Below, in pieces: positions 42,398-50,821 of a stretch of 64,000 nucleotides of DNA (its first letter is position 1; each line of letters starts with the position of its first letter). Location: contig NZ_CP174607.1 in NCBI RefSeq assembly GCF_045999315.1, positions 1,178,001-1,242,000 on the forward strand, in the 5' to 3' direction. The translations under genes were made by a program, and so were the position numbers. The notes beneath the pieces are model-generated. The model was not told the origin of the DNA. It was given only the letters and a program-made list of their open reading frames with translations, and searched no databases. The DNA is from Peredibacter sp045999315. Lineage in GTDB: Bacteria > Bdellovibrionota > Bacteriovoracia > Bacteriovoracales > Bacteriovoracaceae.

Positions 42398-43639
42398 ATG
42401 ACCCAACGTCCAAGCTACCTTGCTGATTATGGATTCAACTGGGAAACATTTGATGTCGTTTGTAGTGGTAAATCATCACTAGATGCCACCAACTACTTCA
42501 CTGAACTTGGCGATAAAAGCCAGGTGGCCAATTTCCTCAATGGTTATGGCTTCGATATTTCGGACCCGGTTGAAAGCGCTGAGCTTTTTGGAATTTTCCA
42601 GGAAGCGATTCAATTCATTAAGCGCTACTTCTTAAAAGAAGGAAACCCTGAAGGTCTGGACCTTCGTGTGCCAAACTACCTTTTTACGATCACTAATATT
42701 TCTGAGCTTTTCCTGGCCGCGACCGGGCACTCATCTGTGAAACTTAAAAAAGATGAAGAGCTTTGGGCCGGTGCCGTGTTGAAGGTCATGCATACCCTTC
42801 TCCACACCGATAAAGATCTTCGTTATCGTTACTTCTCAACCATTCAGCAGCAGATCTTCGATCGTTTTTATAAGTTCACTCATCGTGATGAGCAGAACCG
42901 TTTGTTTTTGAAAAACGACTCTGGAACTTCTATTCCTCTGTACGATTTTCAGACGAAAGCGAAAAAGACCCGTGATTCCATTGTGATTAAACTTCTTCAC
43001 AAGCAAGAGAACGTGGCAGAAGAGCTGTTTGATAGGATTGGGGTGAGAATAATCACGTACAATAAGCTTGATGCTCTTCGAGTGATTAAGTTTCTTCACC
43101 GCAATCACGTGATCATGATTAACAATATCAAACCAAGTCGTTCGCAAAACACTTTGGTTGATTTACCACGCCTCCGAACACGCATGTTCTCACTCTATAA
43201 AGAGGCGATTCGTAATAACATGCCGGAAGATGTTTTCTATCAACGTTTGAACGCCTTGATTGATGATTGCCCGACTTCGAAATCTCATCATGATAACCGC
43301 CATACTTCTGAAGAGTATCGCGCGATTCATTTCACGGGCCGACAACTGATCAAGTATCGTAACCCGTTTATGGCCTCATTCAATGAAGTCAGAAAGCAGG
43401 CTTTGAAAGATCGTGAGAATCCGGTTTCTCAAGCGCTTTTGCATCTAGATACTTCGGCCATTTCTCGTGACGTGCGTTTCTTCTATCCGTTCGAGGTTCA
43501 GATTACTGATTATGAAAGCCACCTGAAAAATACTCAGGGTGAGGCCTCACATAATGAGTACAAAAAGTCTCAGCTTCGTTCAGCGATGAAACGTATTTTC
43601 CGTCCGATCATTGAACTGAATAACATTAAAGTCGATTAA
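42398..43639 (+). CDS. RelA/SpoT-like synthetase-domain protein of uncharacterised type
   Basis: 413 residues. The N-terminal ~180 residues form an unrecognised helical domain. From about 185, the pattern follows the alarmone synthetase (RelA/SpoT, SYNTH) fold: KKTRDSIVIKLLHKQ (189-203), DRIGVRIITYNKLDAL (212-227), NNIKPSRSQ (242-250), EEYRAIHFTG (305-314), PFEVQITDYESH (364-375) and ASHNEYKK (383-390), equivalents of the 'K..DiiGvRi', 'pk..GYqSiH', 'vEiQiRt' and 'EH..Y' motifs. It looks like the TIGR04552/TIGR04562-type families of predatory and myxobacterial genomes, as I recall them. Whether it makes (p)ppGpp or another product is unknown. Head-to-tail overlap with the hydrolase by 14 bases on the other strand. 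Confidence 0.75.
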   Translation: MTQRPSYLADYGFNWETFDVVCSGKSSLDATNYFTELGDKSQVANFLNGYGFDISDPVESAELFGIFQEAIQFIKRYFLKEGNPEGLDLRVPNYLFTITNISELFLAATGHSSVKLKKDEELWAGAVLKVMHTLLHTDKDLRYRYFSTIQQQIFDRFYKFTHRDEQNRLFLKNDSGTSIPLYDFQTKAKKTRDSIVIKLLHKQENVAEELFDRIGVRIITYNKLDALRVIKFLHRNHVIMINNIKPSRSQNTLVDLPRLRTRMFSLYKEAIRNNMPEDVFYQRLNALIDDCPTSKSHHDNRHTSEEYRAIHFTGRQLIKYRNPFMASFNEVRKQALKDRENPVSQALLHLDTSAISRDVRFFYPFEVQITDYESHLKNTQGEASHNEYKKSQLRSAMKRIFRPIIELNNIKVD

Positions 43640-44519
43640 GATTTTGCTTAATGAAAAGATCAATGCGCTCATTCACCATGGACGGATAATCTGCCTGGGG
43701 AACGTGAGAGCCGTCTTTCATAAAGTAGGTCTCAGCATTGGGAAGTAGAGTCGCAAGCGTTCTTTGCACGTGGTTGGGAATCACATTATCTTTATGGCCG
43801 CCCATGACCAAGGCCGGCATCGTCATCTGTTCTAAATTTCCTGTGATATTTTGGCGAGTCATCTCATTAAAGAGCTGAAAGAAAACCTCAGCTCCAAGTT
43901 GTCCCACGCGATTAAGATAAATTTCGATGAACTCTTTTGAAACTTTCGCTTTATTGAACCCAGTGGCGTGGATAATTTCTCTAACAACAGGATTCATCCC
44001 ACCCGTGCTCCAAATCTTATTAAACACACCTGGATACTTTTCCATTCCAAGATTCAAGAAGGGAGTGATGAATTCCATCAGATTGGAATCAAACATCACG
44101 TCTTTGACGTTAATGAAAGTTCCTGAGATTAACACCATGCCACTCACAAGTGACGGATAATCTTTTGCCAGTTGCAGGCAAACATTCACGCCCATACTGT
44201 GGCCAAGCATCAAGGCCTTATGAATGCCCAGAAACTCACAAAGGTCATGAACATCTTTTGCCATTTGTTGAAAAGTGATCTTTTTTACATCGGCCGCACC
44301 GGTTGATTGGAAGTGACCGCGATAATCGTGTATCAAGATTTGATAACCTAGATTATCAAAGTATTCAGTTTGAAATTTCCAGTGATGATTACTGCACACC
44401 AAACCATAGTTAAAAACCAAAACCGGTTTTGATGGATCAATCTTTGTGAAGTTCTTCACGAAGAAGATCTGTTCATGGTCAGGAGTTCGGAAAAAATTGG
44501 CGTCACTGTTTTTAAACAT
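43626..44519 (-). CDS. Alpha/beta-hydrolase
   Basis: 297 residues, alpha/beta-hydrolase fold. Nucleophile elbow GHSMG (S108), oxyanion region VFNYGLVCSNHHWKFQ (about 35-50), late acid and histidine region GGHKDNVIPNHVQ and DGSHVPQADYP (H275 region). No signal peptide; an intracellular esterase, lipase or hydrolase of small substrates. Substrate cannot be guessed. It precedes the FHA-domain gene by one base and is probably co-transcribed with it and recG. Confidence 0.88.
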   Translation of the reverse strand: MFKNSDANFFRTPDHEQIFFVKNFTKIDPSKPVLVFNYGLVCSNHHWKFQTEYFDNLGYQILIHDYRGHFQSTGAADVKKITFQQMAKDVHDLCEFLGIHKALMLGHSMGVNVCLQLAKDYPSLVSGMVLISGTFINVKDVMFDSNLMEFITPFLNLGMEKYPGVFNKIWSTGGMNPVVREIIHATGFNKAKVSKEFIEIYLNRVGQLGAEVFFQLFNEMTRQNITGNLEQMTMPALVMGGHKDNVIPNHVQRTLATLLPNAETYFMKDGSHVPQADYPSMVNERIDLFIKQNLNRL

Positions 44520-44520
44520 A

Positions 44521-44928
44521 CTATTTCATCTTTCTCGTTAGGCTCTCAATCACCGGAAGGCGAGGAGAGTTAGTATCAACCAACTGAGAAAGTTTTTTAT
44601 TCAGAATATTTTTTTTACTATCACGAACAGTGTCCTCAAATGCAAGGACTTTAAAAGTCGTTTTCCCAATGAGAATTTGATCATTTGGTTTTAATTTTCG
44701 AATGACTGAGGCCCGCTTCCCATTAATGAGATAAAACTCCACTCCTCGCTGAGGATGAATGAGAAGTTCATTGCCAATCACTTCCAGCATGACGTGGGAG
44801 GCGGAGAGTTCATTGTCCTTGATCCAAAGGTCGCCAGTACTTGCTCCCAGATAAATCTGGTTTTGATAATACTTAAAAGTCGAGACGACATTTAAATCTG
44901 GGCTTTGGGTGATTTCGATTTGAATCAT
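44521..44928 (-). CDS. FHA-domain protein
   Basis: 135 residues; the whole first ~105 form one forkhead-associated domain: IYLGASTGDLWIKDNELSASHVMLEV (SxxH at S43-H46), IHPQRGVEFYLINGKRA (conserved NG) and a final strand ILIGKTTFKVLAFE. The usual phosphothreonine-contacting arginine of the 'GR' turn is alanine here (LGAST), so phosphopeptide binding is doubtful. A C-terminal helix follows. Read between recG and the hydrolase with 2-base gaps; a partner kinase is not in this window. Confidence 0.8.
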   Translation of the reverse strand: MIQIEITQSPDLNVVSTFKYYQNQIYLGASTGDLWIKDNELSASHVMLEVIGNELLIHPQRGVEFYLINGKRASVIRKLKPNDQILIGKTTFKVLAFEDTVRDSKKNILNKKLSQLVDTNSPRLPVIESLTRKMK

Positions 44929-44930
44929 AC

Positions 44931-47027
44931 CTAGATAGTATCGAGGATTTTCTGATCTTTTGCGAGTCTTTCAAAATGAGGAGCAAGGAGTTCCGGATGG
45001 GTCTGTTGCAGACGTTCAACATCGGCCACCACTCTCTCTAAAATAGCGGTATGAGTAAGGAAATTCGCGAGTTTTTTGCTGGTTGTTGTTCCTGATTGAT
45101 CTACTCCAAAAAGATCACCTTCGCCGCGGAACTTTAGGTCTTCTTCAGCGATGACAAATCCATCCAGGTTCTTTTCGATGACTTCCAAGCGTTGATGGGC
45201 CTCGGGTGAGACCTCCTTATCAAGCACCAAGAAGCAAAAGCCGGGCTTATCACCACGGCCCACGCGACCTCTTAACTGGTGAAGCGAGGAGAGTCCGAAG
45301 CGCTCAGGATTATAGATACTCATGATGGTGGCATTGGGAACGTTGATCCCAACTTCAATCACACTGGTCGAAACCAGAATATTTACTTTCTTCTCACGAA
45401 AGGCCTGTACCACTTGGTCTTTTTCTTCCGGCTTCATTTGTCCGTGAAGCATTTCCACTCGGAAACCTTTAAACGTTTCTTGATAACGCTTAAGACTTTC
45501 TTTCACGTTCTGAAGATCAAGAGTCTCAGATTCATCAATGGCTGGAAACACAAAGTAGGCCTGCTCACCCAGCATCAGGCGACTTTTCACAAACTCCACA
45601 TACTTCCCGTAATTCACTTTTTCAGTGATGCGAGTTTTGATACCTTTTCGTCCAGCCGGCATCATCTTGATCGAAGAAATATCCAGATCACCGTATTGGG
45701 CCAGAGAAAGGGTTCTGGGAATCGGAGTCGCAGTCATGATTAAACTATGAGTGCCTTCGCCTTTGGCCACTAAGCGCAGACGTTGTTCCACTCCGAATTT
45801 ATGTTGTTCATCAATGATGGCGAGACCCAGTTTTTTAAACACCACTGAATCCTGGAAGAGAGCATGAGTGCCCACCACGATTTCAGTTTCACCGCTGGCA
45901 AGCCTTGCTAGAATCGCTTTCTTCTCTTTTGCCTTGGTTGAACCTAAAAGCAGTTCGATATTAAGCGCTGGATTCAGTTCTTTAAAAGAATTGTAGTGCT
46001 GAGTTGCGAGGGCCTCAGTTGGACACATCATTCCCACTTGAAAACCGCATTTATTGGCGACTCTCGCAGCAAGCCACGCCACAATTGTTTTTCCGCAGCC
46101 CACGTCACCTTGAACCATTCTCATCATGGGATGACCAGATTTGAAGTCTTTCACGATTTCTTCAAAGACCTTCAACTGATCTGTCGTGAGTTCAAACGGC
46201 AGGTGCTTAACCAGATCGTTCACTTTATTCGGTTCAAGTGCAATCACCGGAGCGTCTTTGCGTTTTATATATTTACGACGGGTCTGAATCTTTAACTGGT
46301 CGATTAAAAACTCTTCGTAAATAAGACGTTCTTCGGCCGCATCTTTCTTCTTTAAATCAAAACTAGCAGCAGGAATTCTTCCATGAATAACTTTGAAGGC
46401 ATCACCCAGGCTCATTTTTGAGTCATAACCAAGCTCCGGAAGAGTCTGTGGAATGTTCTGCCACAGAGTAGGGGGAACCAGATCAAAAACTTTCTTTAAA
46501 TGATTTCCTGCGATTTTGTTAACGGTTGGATATTCAAGAATGTACTCAGAGCTTCCCTCATCATTCACAATAATTTGGGGATTGATGATTTGTTTCTGCG
46601 CTTTAAATTCCTGCATTTGTCCCAGGAATGTGATGCTCTCTAGACCTTCAATTTGTTTTTTCTGATTGGGATAAAGATTGAACCAACGAAGTCCCAGAGT
46701 TTCTGATGAGTGATGATCTTTTAGAACCACGTAGCCGTTATAAAGAAGAATATTCCCACGTCCACGGCGACCAAAGGCCGGTTTCACTTCAACATGAATG
46801 ACTTTTCCTGAGCCCTTGAAAAATTGATTCATCACCGCTTCTCGAAACGGTTGAACCGACGGCATTTTGTGAATTCTCAGAGGAAGGATCCATAAAAGAT
46901 CCTGGAGAGTCGAAAGCCCTACTTCTTCCAATTTTTCAATTGTAGGAGAGGGCTTTTTTCCTTTGGCGAGATCGCTTACCGGTGAAAGCCAGCTTAGATT
47001 AGCTGTACTTAACGTCTTGGACCTCAT
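44931..47027 (-). CDS. recG: ATP-dependent DNA helicase RecG
   Basis: 698 residues. Rescues stalled forks by branch migration. N-terminal wedge domain (OB-type, about 70-190), helicase motifs I (MVQGDVGCGKTIVAWLAA), Ia, II (AIIDEQHKFGVEQR, DEQH box), III (LIMTATPIPRTLSL), V (VSTSVIEVGINVPNA) and VI (LHQLRGRVGRGDKPG), plus the C-terminal RecG helical hook. Its N-terminus overlaps greA by 29 bases, implying coupled translation; start at the first ATG, which overlaps greA. Confidence 0.96.
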   Translation of the reverse strand: MRSKTLSTANLSWLSPVSDLAKGKKPSPTIEKLEEVGLSTLQDLLWILPLRIHKMPSVQPFREAVMNQFFKGSGKVIHVEVKPAFGRRGRGNILLYNGYVVLKDHHSSETLGLRWFNLYPNQKKQIEGLESITFLGQMQEFKAQKQIINPQIIVNDEGSSEYILEYPTVNKIAGNHLKKVFDLVPPTLWQNIPQTLPELGYDSKMSLGDAFKVIHGRIPAASFDLKKKDAAEERLIYEEFLIDQLKIQTRRKYIKRKDAPVIALEPNKVNDLVKHLPFELTTDQLKVFEEIVKDFKSGHPMMRMVQGDVGCGKTIVAWLAARVANKCGFQVGMMCPTEALATQHYNSFKELNPALNIELLLGSTKAKEKKAILARLASGETEIVVGTHALFQDSVVFKKLGLAIIDEQHKFGVEQRLRLVAKGEGTHSLIMTATPIPRTLSLAQYGDLDISSIKMMPAGRKGIKTRITEKVNYGKYVEFVKSRLMLGEQAYFVFPAIDESETLDLQNVKESLKRYQETFKGFRVEMLHGQMKPEEKDQVVQAFREKKVNILVSTSVIEVGINVPNATIMSIYNPERFGLSSLHQLRGRVGRGDKPGFCFLVLDKEVSPEAHQRLEVIEKNLDGFVIAEEDLKFRGEGDLFGVDQSGTTTSKKLANFLTHTAILERVVADVERLQQTHPELLAPHFERLAKDQKILDTI

Positions 47028-47472
47028 AAGTCAGATCACCTTTAGGGGCCTTAACAATGACTTCATCTCCGTTCTCTTTACCGATCAAAGCACGGCCAAG
47101 GGGAGAGTTGTATGAAATTTTCTTTGGATCAGTCATGGCCTCATCTTCGCCCACGATCTGATAAGTCATCGTCGTTTCTTTTTGGTTATCAAAAATAGTC
47201 ACAGTTGCACCGAATACGATTTTATCTGTGTTGAGAGTCGCTACATCGATTACACGCGCGCGCGCAATTTTACTTTGCACGTCTAGAATACGACCTTCAA
47301 TGATTGATTGACGTTCTTTGGCAGCAGCATACTCAGCATTTTCTTTTAAGTCGCCAAGTTCGCGGGCCTCAGAAATTGCTTGTTTTACTTGTTCGCGCTC
47401 AACTCTGATCAGATGACTAAGCTCATCTTCCAAAAGTTTTTTGCCTTTTAATGTCATTGGACAATCGCTCAT
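46999..47472 (-). CDS. greA: Transcription elongation factor GreA
   Basis: 157 residues: N-terminal coiled coil (MSDCPMTLKGKKLLEDELSHLI...RARVIDV) and C-terminal FKBP-like globular domain (VFGATVTIFDNQKETTMTYQIVGEDEA, PLGRALIGKENGDEVIVKAPKGD). The tip DLKENAEY carries the acidic residues that stimulate RNA polymerase backtrack cleavage. First gene of a greA-recG-FHA-hydrolase run on the minus strand. Confidence 0.96.
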   Translation of the reverse strand: MSDCPMTLKGKKLLEDELSHLIRVEREQVKQAISEARELGDLKENAEYAAAKERQSIIEGRILDVQSKIARARVIDVATLNTDKIVFGATVTIFDNQKETTMTYQIVGEDEAMTDPKKISYNSPLGRALIGKENGDEVIVKAPKGDLTYEVQDVKYS

Positions 47473-47485
47473 ACTCTTCCTTCAA

Positions 47486-47776
47486 CTACTTCTTAAACAG
47501 GGCCGCGGCCTTTGCCAGGGCATCTTGTCGTTCTTTATCTGGATTACTACCAGGAGAGCCTATCTTAAAATAATCACAAAAGTTAGCCTTCTCTTTATCC
47601 TGGACGCGATCAGCAGACGTTTCCCGGCACTCGTTATAGGCCTTGGGATCATAAAACTGACACATTTTGCAGCAGCGAAGGTCGGTATTGCAAGAAGGAC
47701 ATACATCTCTTCTTCCAACCATGATTTTGAATGTATCTGAAAGCGGTTTCCCGCATTTATAACAAGTTAGTGACAC
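47486..47776 (-). CDS. Small zinc-ribbon protein
   Basis: 96 residues with GTG start. Three CxxC pairs (CYKC, CPSC, CCKMC) and C-terminal CDYF: motif order CYKCGK...VCPSCNTDLRCCKMCQFYDPKAYNECRETSADRV...NFCDYF. The 'C..C ... CP.C..DLR.C..C.fYdp...n.C.e..A..v..K..ANfCdyF' layout is a conserved unnamed family in Deltaproteobacteria-like genomes, known to me as an uncharacterised zinc-binding protein. It starts one base after the stop of the 168-residue exported-protein gene and ends 13 bases before greA. Confidence 0.75.
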   Translation of the reverse strand: MSLTCYKCGKPLSDTFKIMVGRRDVCPSCNTDLRCCKMCQFYDPKAYNECRETSADRVQDKEKANFCDYFKIGSPGSNPDKERQDALAKAAALFKK

Positions 47777-48283
47777 TTAAAACTCCTGGCCTACCCCAAC
47801 ACCTAGGCCCATTCCATTTTTCTCGCCCACCGGAGAGAAATAAATCTTCGGGGTATTGCGCTTGTTATATTCTTCAACCGACTTGGAAAGTAAATACTCA
47901 TTGTTGTAGCTCTCAGTTCTAGAAATCAAGTAACTGACGGCAATTAAGCCTGCGCCGCCAAAAAGAAGAAAGTTTTTACTCGTAAAAGATTCGTTTTCTC
48001 CATCATTCGGACGCATAAGACTACCAAGGATCATGACAGTACCTAAAGTACTCATGGCCGCACTTTTCCAAGTTGAACGGTTGTTGGCCTGGTATTCATC
48101 CAGAAGCCCTTTGGCCACCTCGTCTTTCTCGAGATAATAGCGCAATCCCTCTCCCTTGTTATTGCTACTGACATCCACTAAGACCTCTTGGTAATTAATG
48201 GTTGCCACTCGACTGCACGTCTCTGCCGCCCAAACGAGTTGGGTCGCAAGAAGATATGAAATCAAAACAGTCAGCTTTAACAT
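47777..48283 (-). CDS. Small exported protein, function unknown
   Basis: 168 residues: signal peptide (LTVLISYLLATQLVWAAE), then a charged region, a possible membrane helix (about 98-118, NFLLFGGAGLIAVSYLIS) and a C-terminal domain ending in GLGVGVGQEF, reminiscent of small beta-barrel or membrane-anchored proteins. Two of the cysteines sit early (ETCSR). No function. Head gene of the run zinc-ribbon-greA-recG. Confidence 0.65.
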   Translation of the reverse strand: MLKLTVLISYLLATQLVWAAETCSRVATINYQEVLVDVSSNNKGEGLRYYLEKDEVAKGLLDEYQANNRSTWKSAAMSTLGTVMILGSLMRPNDGENESFTSKNFLLFGGAGLIAVSYLISRTESYNNEYLLSKSVEEYNKRNTPKIYFSPVGEKNGMGLGVGVGQEF

Positions 48284-48364
48284 GGGTAAATTAGTTCTCT
48301 ACTTAGTAACTTTGGTTCTACGGGCATTTTAACTTACCATAAAATAAAAAGCGACCTTGTAATT

Positions 48365-50077
48365 ATGGACTTAATTAAGACAAGTATAGGAATTTCCAAA
48401 ACGATCAAAAACGTGTCACGTTTTCGTGAGATTCTTACTGTATTAAGTCGTCACGGCTTCTCTGAACTCATCATCAAATCCGGCCTCGATAAAGTTATTC
48501 CCGGCTTTGTACTTCCAGCGCGAGTCTCTGAATTACGAAGTGAAGACATGTCCAACGAAGAGTGGTGGCAGGTCTTTGGAGAACAACTTCGTAAAAGTTT
48601 TGAAGAACTGGGACCAAGTTTTATTAAGCTGGGTCAGCTTATGGCGACCCGTGAAGATATTCTTGATCCGGCCCTCATTCGAGAGCTAAAGCTTCTGCAG
48701 AATAAAGTAAAAGGCATTCCTTTTGAAACTGCTCAAAAAGTCATTGAGGACAACCTTGGAAAACGCCTGAGTGATATCTTCCTCACAGTGGATGAAGTGG
48801 CGATTGGCACTGCATCTATCGGAGTCGTGTACAAAGCGCAACTTCACAATGGTCAGAAAGTCGTAGTGAAGGTTCGTCGTCCCGGAATCTCCAAACTCAT
48901 TCATACTGATTTTGAAATTCTTCTTTTTATCGTTCAGAAACTTGAAAAGGTCTCATCTGAGATCAAGTTCCTGGGCATGTCGAAGATGATTTCTGATTTT
49001 TTCAAAAGCACTCAGAACGAACTCAATTTCATGATTGAGGCCCAGAATTGTGAGCGCCTTCGAAAAAATCTGGAATTGATTGATAAAGATCAATATCTGG
49101 TGGTTCCGAAAGTTTATCGCGAATTCACCACAGAAGAAGTTCTGGTTTTGGAATATTTAGAGGGGAAACCTTTTAATGAGTTCCGTTCGATGGAAGAACT
49201 TGGTCCGGACATGGTGGAGAAGCTTGAGAAGAGTATTGAGCTCTTTACCCATACGCTTTTGGCAGATGGTTTCTTTCACGCTGACCTTCATGGTGGAAAC
49301 TTTTTTGTCCTCGAGAATCGCAAAATCGGAATCATTGATTTCGGTTTGATGGGAACTTTGAGCAAAAAGAACCGTGCCAATCTTATTTCCATTCTTTACG
49401 CCGTTATCACTTATAACTTTGATAATCTCGTTTATGAGTTTCTGGATGTGGCCGAGTACGAATCAGTGCCGGATCATGAAGAGCTTATTCGAGATATCAA
49501 AGATTCCATCTCGCCTTATATTGGTCTTAGTGTAAAAGAAACCAATATGACGGAACTGGTTCGAAATCTAATTCGAACGTTGAGTAAACATGAGCTTTAT
49601 CTTCCGCGTGAGTGGTTTATCATTTTCCGCGCTCTTATGACTTTGGATGGAGTAGGTAAGTCTATTGGAATGGATCTCAACATCTTCAAGGTCTTGGAGA
49701 AAGATCTTCCTAATTTGGTATCTGAGCTTCTCTCGAAAAAGAACGCCCAGGAAGAGCTGATGTGGGTGGCGAAGGACGTGGTGACGTCTCTTCGAATTGT
49801 TCCGAAACACCTAAAATGGTTTTTAAAAGAGATCTCACAGAATAATTATTCCCTCGAGCTTAGAATCCGCGATCTGGATAAATTATCCAAGGGTCTTAAC
49901 CGTTCTCTCTATAGTTTGGGCCTTTCTCTTATGGCCTGTATCTTTATTCTCTGCGGCGCTTTATTTGTGAGAAACGTTAATGTCCTTAGCATTTATGACG
50001 TTCCACTCTTAACTTGGATCTTTTGGGCCTTTGGTGGTTACCTTATGATCCGGATAGCGATGCTCCGGAAGTTCTAG
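48365..50077 (+). CDS. UbiB-family (ABC1/ADCK) atypical kinase
   Basis: 570 residues. UbiB fold: KxGQ motif SFIKLGQLMATRED (about 79-92), ATP-site GVVYKAQLHNGQKVVVKVRRPG, catalytic DFHADLHGGNFFV with the metal DFG-like IIDFGLMG, and two C-terminal membrane helices (SLGLSLMACIFILCGALF and LLTWIFWAFGGYLMIRI). Family members act in ubiquinone synthesis as ATPases or in lipid regulation; no ubiquinone gene is nearby, so its exact role is open. Starts at an ATG that follows a divergent region without a strong ribosome site. Confidence 0.9.
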   Translation: MDLIKTSIGISKTIKNVSRFREILTVLSRHGFSELIIKSGLDKVIPGFVLPARVSELRSEDMSNEEWWQVFGEQLRKSFEELGPSFIKLGQLMATREDILDPALIRELKLLQNKVKGIPFETAQKVIEDNLGKRLSDIFLTVDEVAIGTASIGVVYKAQLHNGQKVVVKVRRPGISKLIHTDFEILLFIVQKLEKVSSEIKFLGMSKMISDFFKSTQNELNFMIEAQNCERLRKNLELIDKDQYLVVPKVYREFTTEEVLVLEYLEGKPFNEFRSMEELGPDMVEKLEKSIELFTHTLLADGFFHADLHGGNFFVLENRKIGIIDFGLMGTLSKKNRANLISILYAVITYNFDNLVYEFLDVAEYESVPDHEELIRDIKDSISPYIGLSVKETNMTELVRNLIRTLSKHELYLPREWFIIFRALMTLDGVGKSIGMDLNIFKVLEKDLPNLVSELLSKKNAQEELMWVAKDVVTSLRIVPKHLKWFLKEISQNNYSLELRIRDLDKLSKGLNRSLYSLGLSLMACIFILCGALFVRNVNVLSIYDVPLLTWIFWAFGGYLMIRIAMLRKF

Positions 50078-50169
50078 CCAGCACTATTTCTGACATTTTC
50101 TCATCTTGTATTTTCACTGCGGTTTCTCGTTGATATGACTGCTGTAAGACCTATAACGAGGAAAATTAA

Positions 50170-50787
50170 ATGAAATTCGTAATGATTCTTGCTCTTCTAG
50201 TTTCTAGCCTTTCAGTTTTCGCACAAGCTGACGCTCTTTCTCAGTGCCGCGCTCAGAACGATAGACTTCGTTTTCAAGTAAGAGATCTAACTGCTCGTCT
50301 TGCTTCATGTGAGCAAGGCACGGGTGGTGGTTATGGAGAAGTTGAATACCTTCGCCAGGAAAATTACCGTCTGACTGAACAAAACCGTCTATTACAGATT
50401 CGTATCGACGAGCTTGAAGGCCGTGGTTACCAACAATTTTATTGCGTGGCCGGCTGTTACGATGTGAATTCTCGGATTGACACTCGTTACATGGAAGCTG
50501 CATCAGCTCCAACTCAACTTGAAGCTGAAATGCTGGCAAAACAACTAACTCACAAAACTTATTCTTGTAACTTCGGGGTGAAGACCTATAAGTGCGAAGC
50601 TTTCCGTGGTGAAGCTCAAATGAACTACTGTACTGTTGCTTGTTCAGATGTAAACGGACGTGGGGACGAGAGATACTCTGCAGGTGCTCGTGGACGTAAT
50701 CAGGTTGAAGCAGAAATGCTTGCCATCAAAGAACTCAAAAAGACCTATACTTGTAATTTCGGAATCAAAGTTACTGCTTGTAACTAA
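50170..50787 (+). CDS. Secreted cysteine-rich protein with a duplicated domain
   Basis: 205 residues: signal peptide (LALLVSSLSVFAQA), a coiled-coil-like segment (about 20-85, QCRAQNDRLRFQVRDLTARL) and two tandem copies of a ~50-residue unit: copy 1 FYCVAGCYDVNSRIDTRYMEA...TYSCNFGVKTYKCE (about 94-144), copy 2 NYCTVACSDVNGRGDERYSAG...TYTCNFGIKVTACN (about 153-205). Each has four cysteines at equal positions. No family recognised. GAGGAAAATTAA ribosome site. Followed by a strong terminator. Confidence 0.8.
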   Translation: MKFVMILALLVSSLSVFAQADALSQCRAQNDRLRFQVRDLTARLASCEQGTGGGYGEVEYLRQENYRLTEQNRLLQIRIDELEGRGYQQFYCVAGCYDVNSRIDTRYMEAASAPTQLEAEMLAKQLTHKTYSCNFGVKTYKCEAFRGEAQMNYCTVACSDVNGRGDERYSAGARGRNQVEAEMLAIKELKKTYTCNFGIKVTACN

Positions 50788-50794
50788 GAAGTAG

Positions 50795-50818
50795 GGCCCG
50801 GTCAGACCGGGCCTTTTT
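50795..50818 (+). terminator. Terminator after the duplicated-domain gene
   Basis: Stem GGCCCGGT (50795-50802) with ACCGGGCC (50806-50813), three-base CAG loop and T5 tail. The GNAT gene on the other strand ends 4 bases beyond it, but the minus-strand tail is not U-rich. Confidence 0.85.
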
Positions 50819-50821
50819 ATT

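Noticed and set aside
50130..50157. TTGATA-N16-TATAAC as promoter of the duplicated-domain gene
   Set aside because: The start point would fall downstream of, or within, the ribosome site GAGGAA at 50158-50163, so the mRNA would lack it.
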